A DNA stretch of 64,000 bases from Aulostomus chinensis (lineage: Eukaryota > Chordata > Actinopteri > Syngnathiformes > Aulostomidae): the NCBI GenBank assembly GCA_037954235.1, contig JBBMOA010000018.1, positions 9,685,001 through 9,749,000 on the forward strand. Reading direction: 5' to 3'. Below, piece after piece: positions 59,917 to 64,000 of this stretch; position 1 is the first letter of the stretch, and each line of letters opens with the position of its first letter. The notes beneath the pieces were generated by a model. The model made no database searches, was not told the DNA's origin, and worked only from the letters and a program-made list of their open reading frames with translations. A program made the position numbers and the translations under genes.

Positions 59917-61680
59917 CTGACGAGGGGAGACCAAAAATCAGGTGCTTAACTAATACGGACATACAAAAAAAAATCCATCTTTCAAGATTTAATACAGCCT
60001 TCTATTTTACTTCAGCCTCCTACCTTGCAATCGCAGCCCATTTCATAGCGCTGAACCAGGCTCTTCTTTTGGGTGTCAGTCATGGCCTCCCACTGCTCAA
60101 TGAAGTCGCAGAGCGTGATATGCATTGTCCCGTCATCTTTCATTTTGCCTACAGCAGGGACAGAGAACAGGCAACGAGACAAAACTAAATAAATAAAAAA
60201 TACAGATTAATGCAGGATTAAATAATCTGGTATTGTTGAAAATCTGGTTCCTTTGGTTTAAAGTCACTGTTTTTGTTTGGCTTAATACTAGAATTAAGGT
60301 CTGTGGTTTACAAATGCTTCAGAAATTCTTGCACTGTGTTTAACAGCATAAAAATATGTCAGTAAAAATCCCACTTGGGGAGTTTTTACATGGGTCTTAA
60401 TGAAGGTGGTTGCTTACAAGGGGCTAAAGAAGACTGCAGAGGTTTAGGGAACAACAAACAGAAGCTTAGTGCTGACAATCAAGTCCAGCTTCCATGTTGT
60501 AGTTTGTTTACACAGTATTAGAAGTAAAGTTTATATATGGGGTGTCCTGTGTGTGAGACTAAGGCCACTTCAGGGGACTCTTGGACTTATCAGATATGCC
60601 AGCTCTGATTCCAGCTCAACTCTGATCATCCCTGCAGAGGAGTGCTGTCTAATTTAGCTCTGCAGGGGGTTGTGACCAAGTCCAGTATTTAAGCCAACAC
60701 CAGCTGATGGTGGAATATTTAGATGTGCACTCAAAAAAAAAAACAATGTTCAGTCTGATCCATTTCAATGGAAATGCATTCATTTTCATTGGCACGTGCC
60801 GTCAGTGACGTCCAGTAAGTGTCACCATCAAATTACAGATTTCCATTCATAAGTTTTAAGAGCACAGTAAAAAACAAAAAAACAAAAAAAAAAACGTGTC
60901 CAGGCCCTTCTGCAATGCTTGGGATGATCTTATACACCGGTGGTCAGTCTCCTTTGACCATGAGCCTCTAGCACCCTCCAGTGATCGGAGCTTCATTACA
61001 CACAAACAAACATGTTTCTTACAGTCTAACTCACGGATTGAAGAAGGCACTTATCAATAAAGTGCTCTATGAAAAATTCTTAAAAGTACTTCAGTGATGG
61101 TAAATTAAATCGGGGGGGGGGGGGCAGTTATATATGAGGGGTAGCCAGTGACACCGCTTTACTCTACTTCGGTGTTTTTCCACATAACATGAGCCATTTT
61201 ACGCTTGCTGACTGCGTATATGCTTCAAAAAAAAAATGGTAAAAATGCAAATGCAAATCTCATGAACTTTAGTTTGCCACAGAGCTTATTTGCCACAACG
61301 ATCCAAAACTCCACATTGAAGCTAACTCCCGCTCAGCCTGCATCTTCCCTGCAGCACTTTAATAACATCATGTACGAGGTTTACCTGTGATAAGGTACTC
61401 CTTCTTGTCGTTAGCATCCAGAGTCACCCCACACACTGCAGAGGAGGGCGCAGTGTAGACAGCGTGGATATCCTGGTTAGGACCTTTGAACATCTGATGG
61501 TTCAAACAGAAACATTCAGAGTCATACTGACCTTAAATCCAGAGATAGACATGATAAATAGTAGCTTCAGTCCATGTACCTTGATCTGTTTGATGTCATA
61601 CTTGATCTGTTTGATGGGGTTGCCGTAGCCATCCTTGCCAGCATCAAACTCTTGCTCTCCAACTACTTTTGCCCTGATAA
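59719..61680 (-). CDS. timp2: TIMP-2, exons 2-5 (exon 1 off window)
   Basis: Secreted inhibitor of matrix metalloproteinases; it also helps activate pro-MMP2 at the cell surface with MT1-MMP. Four exons of 101, 109, 125 and 198 nt (533 nt with stop) would give the usual 220 residues with a 130-nt exon 1. Visible motifs: DGYGNPIKQIKYDIKQIK and MFKGPNQDIHAVYTAPSS of the N-terminal netrin-like domain, QRYEMGCDCK, and the C-terminal FACIKRSDDSCAWYRGAAPP with its acidic DFLDIEDP tail, which in TIMP-2 contacts pro-MMP2. Cysteines of the C-terminal domain are present. The signal peptide and the inhibitory Cys-1 are in exon 1, beyond position 64,000. The acidic tail separates it from TIMP-1, 3 and 4. 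Confidence 0.95.
60024..60148 (-). CDS. timp2: timp2 exon 4
   Basis: 125 nt, ctgtag acceptor, gtagga donor. Encodes GKMKDDGTMHITLCDFIEQW and KKSLVQRYEMGCDCK. Confidence 0.96.
60149..61384. other. timp2 intron 3
   Basis: Non-coding; G13 run at 61,112-61,124. Confidence 0.6.
61112..61124. repeat. poly-G run (13)
   Basis: Uninterrupted G run in timp2 intron 3. Confidence 0.95.
61385..61493 (-). CDS. timp2: timp2 exon 3
   Basis: 109 nt, catcag acceptor, gtaaac donor. Encodes MFKGPNQDIHAVYTAPSSAV and VTLDANDKKEYLIT. Confidence 0.96.
61580..61680 (-). CDS. timp2: timp2 exon 2
   Basis: 101 nt, tctcag acceptor, gtacat donor. Encodes VIRAKVVGEQEFDAGKDGYG and NPIKQIKYDIKQIK of the inhibitory netrin-like domain. 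Confidence 0.96.
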
Positions 61681-62113
61681 CTGAGAGGGGAAGAAAAAAA
61701 AAAACCACGTTAACACTGAATGTGTTTAAAAAGTGGCTAGCTGTCAAAGTCAAGAAAACCGTGTTAAAAATAAACTGGATCTGTTTGCATCTGATCTGCC
61801 CATTTTTGGCCACAACACATGTGGCTTGGATCTGAGGAGTGTGTATGTGCCAGGTGCTGGGAAGACAGAGGCACATGAGTGTTTCATCAGCTGCAATCAG
61901 AGGCAGGAATGTATGCTGACTGCTCCCAGGCTCCTGGGCTGACACAAGAGGAAGCCAGTCAGCAATCTTTGCAAACTAGAATGAACTAGAATGCTCCCCG
62001 TGCCCCCAGGCCTCTCCGCCGGCCTGCCGCTCTGTCTGGATAGAGGTGCTGACATGCAAATCAGCCTCTCTCCCGCGTTCAAGTTCCAGCTTTCGAGAAG
62101 TTTGGATTGGGGC

Positions 62114-62129
62114 GGGGGGGGGGGGGGGG
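62114..62129. repeat. poly-G run (16)
   Basis: Uninterrupted G run in timp2 intron 1. Confidence 0.95.
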
Positions 62130-63185
62130 CAGTTCAAGTGGAAAAATATTATCAAGGCCATACGGATGAGCCTTTGAGCTTCAGTGAGGCCAAATACTGA
62201 ATGTTCAACAAAAAATATGATACACGTGTTACACACAACTCTTTCATGGGAATCCAAATGCTGAAGTACTAACAATGGATTTCTTGAAAGTAGATGACTA
62301 TACAGTCAGGTGACTAAAAAGTTTCCAAAATCACATTTATAAGTGGAGGAGACTAGCCGCAGAGCTAATGTTAAACAGATGTTCTTTCTGAAGTCCCAGT
62401 TTAGCTTTCCCAAGGTGGCAGCTACTGACTGCCTCCGACCATCACCAGGCCGCTTCCATACCAAATAAGATCAAGGCTTTTCATTTTCATATGACTGAGG
62501 TATGAAGCTGCAAGCCACATGTGCCCTAATTCAATGACAATAGCAGCTCAGAGAACATCTCCTTTTAAGGGGCTGAAGAGTTGACCCTAAACCAAAGGAA
62601 AACAGGGAAAAGAGAAGATAGAGAGTGATGGAGGGATGAGGACGGTTGCCTTCTGCAGGCAGGGGAATGGCGAAAGGGATTGCAGTCGCACTACAGAGGA
62701 AGGAAATAGTGCAACACTGTAACAAACAAAGAGAAGGAGAAGTAGACAGCAACTGGTGTTTATTTTGCAGTAACAGCGGAAGATAACTTGAGAGCCTCTT
62801 TACTGCTTCGAATTATTTGACTCCTAAATGAAAAACTCCTTTAAACACCCACAACACTCTGTGCAGTTGTGCTGAGAAAACTCTCCACTCTCCACTCTCC
62901 TACGAAATGGATTAACGCTAATCCTCTTTGCCTGAGTTTGCAGAATCACACACCGATCACTTTTCCCTTCGACTAGTGTAAAGTAGGGCAGGTGAAAATA
63001 TGTACAGTATGCAAAAGGAAAAAAAAACAAACAAACCTGAAGCATATGGCTGAAGAGTGATATTATATGATCTGAAGCCTTTCAATCAAAATGAGGCTGA
63101 AAAATGTGAGGCTTGCAGAAGTTAAGTGTGTTTGGATCAAATTGTTTTTATTGCAATTTAAAGAGCTAAAAATTTGTTGCAATAA

Positions 63186-63198
63186 GGGGGGGGGGGGG
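63186..63198. repeat. poly-G run (13)
   Basis: Uninterrupted G run in timp2 intron 1. Confidence 0.95.
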
Positions 63199-64000
63199 AG
63201 ATCATCCTGCACCATCTGGCCTGCAAGACATATAGTTTCTTAAAACTTGAGTTTAATTCACCATTGATACATATGCAGACATCCAAAATCTGATAAACCA
63301 AGAGAAACTAGATTTGAAAAATAATAAAAAGTAATACAGCCAGTGTCTTTTTCCATATGCTCCTATCTGCATGCAGCTATTGTAAAATTCAAAACCAAAT
63401 TGATGCGTAAAATGTCAATTTGGCTGTTGGGTTTTATGTTGGAGTTCATATTAATTCATCTTGATAAAAAGGGGAAATAAATAAAGCTCATAAAGCCGGC
63501 AGGTGTTTGGTCCAAGGCTTCGTAATCTTCACTTTAAACGATACCATGTCCAAGTGTGTAAATCAATCAGCACCACTATATACATGCCTCTGTATACCCA
63601 GCGAAAATACGGTGACTTTGGAACTGCAGGACATCCCAGGAACGAGAGAAAGTACCTAAAACTGCCCCTACAGCAAGGAGAGGGTGAGGGAGGTTAGCCA
63701 GATCTGCATCAAGAGCAAGGCTAGCTTACGTTGCCATTTATCCCCCTTTTTCCATGAGGGAAAACATAAAAATAACTGCCTTTAAATCTTAGCTGATGGC
63801 TAATGACAACAAAACAAATATCGTCCGGATGCCAAGTCAATGTCGGTGCGTTCCTATTCTTTTACTAAATCTCTCAATCTCTGCACTGCTTTTGTATGTG
63901 GTCGTGACAGAGCTTTGAAAAGAAAGTAAAACACGTGACGAACCGCAAAGCGGTTGTAATTTGGGCGAAGGGCGCCAACTAAAAGCTCAAGTTTCCTTGC

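Larger units (their letters stand above)
61681..64000. other. timp2 intron 1 (partial)
   Basis: No exon 1 (signal peptide plus CSCSP-type start) recognised before the window ends. G runs at 62,114-62,129 and 63,186-63,198. Confidence 0.6.

Noticed and set aside
61502..61945. 147-codon minus-strand frame containing timp2 exon 2
   Set aside because: Only the exon 2 part is coding; the flanks are intron read-through beyond clear splice sites.
1..64000. tRNA, rRNA, CRISPR or operon-type features
   Set aside because: None seen. tRNA-like A/B boxes occur only inside SINE copies, and the sequence is vertebrate.

Overview
The window is vertebrate genomic DNA, most likely from a ray-finned (teleost) fish. 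It has small GT-AG exons in long introns, many CA, GATA and ATC microsatellites, and teleost-style tRNA-derived SINEs and hAT-like elements. Three protein-coding genes are readable, all on the minus strand, so each gene runs right to left. From high to low coordinate they are timp2 (3' part; exons 2-5), usp36 (complete) and cyth1 (5' part, through the start of the PH domain). This is the same order and relative orientation as TIMP2-USP36-CYTH1 on human chromosome 17q25, which supports naming the cytohesin as cyth1. Which teleost a/b duplicate this is cannot be told from one window.

Layout. 1-21,173: cyth1 exons from the standard first exon (21,146-21,173) to the exon that opens the PH domain (2,140-2,251); the 3' half of the gene is off the left edge. 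21,174-41,000: upstream region or alternative first intron of cyth1. It is rich in repeats and has two candidate alternative first exons (33,237-33,318 and 40,572-40,590), both in the correct phase. 41,750-43,567: probable usp36 3' UTR. 43,568-54,093: usp36 coding exons; nineteen coding exons splice to 3,438 nt, that is 1,145 codons plus a stop, with every phase consistent. 57,431-57,500: usp36 non-coding exon 1, with three CCAAT boxes just upstream. 57,600-59,460: intergenic. 59,719-61,680: timp2 exons 5 to 2. 61,681-64,000: timp2 intron 1; exon 1, with the signal peptide and inhibitory N-terminal cysteine, is outside the window.

The three genes are not an operon and have unrelated jobs: ARF activation at membranes (cytohesin-1), nucleolar deubiquitination (USP36) and secreted metalloproteinase inhibition (TIMP-2). 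I found no prokaryote-type system, CRISPR array or clearly new system. The most notable non-standard signals are the alternative cyth1 N-termini, a perfect 16-bp inverted repeat at 23,445-23,482, ten long homopolymer G runs all on the same strand, and a 398-bp dispersed element flanked by a 13-bp direct repeat that overlaps a CTCF-like motif.
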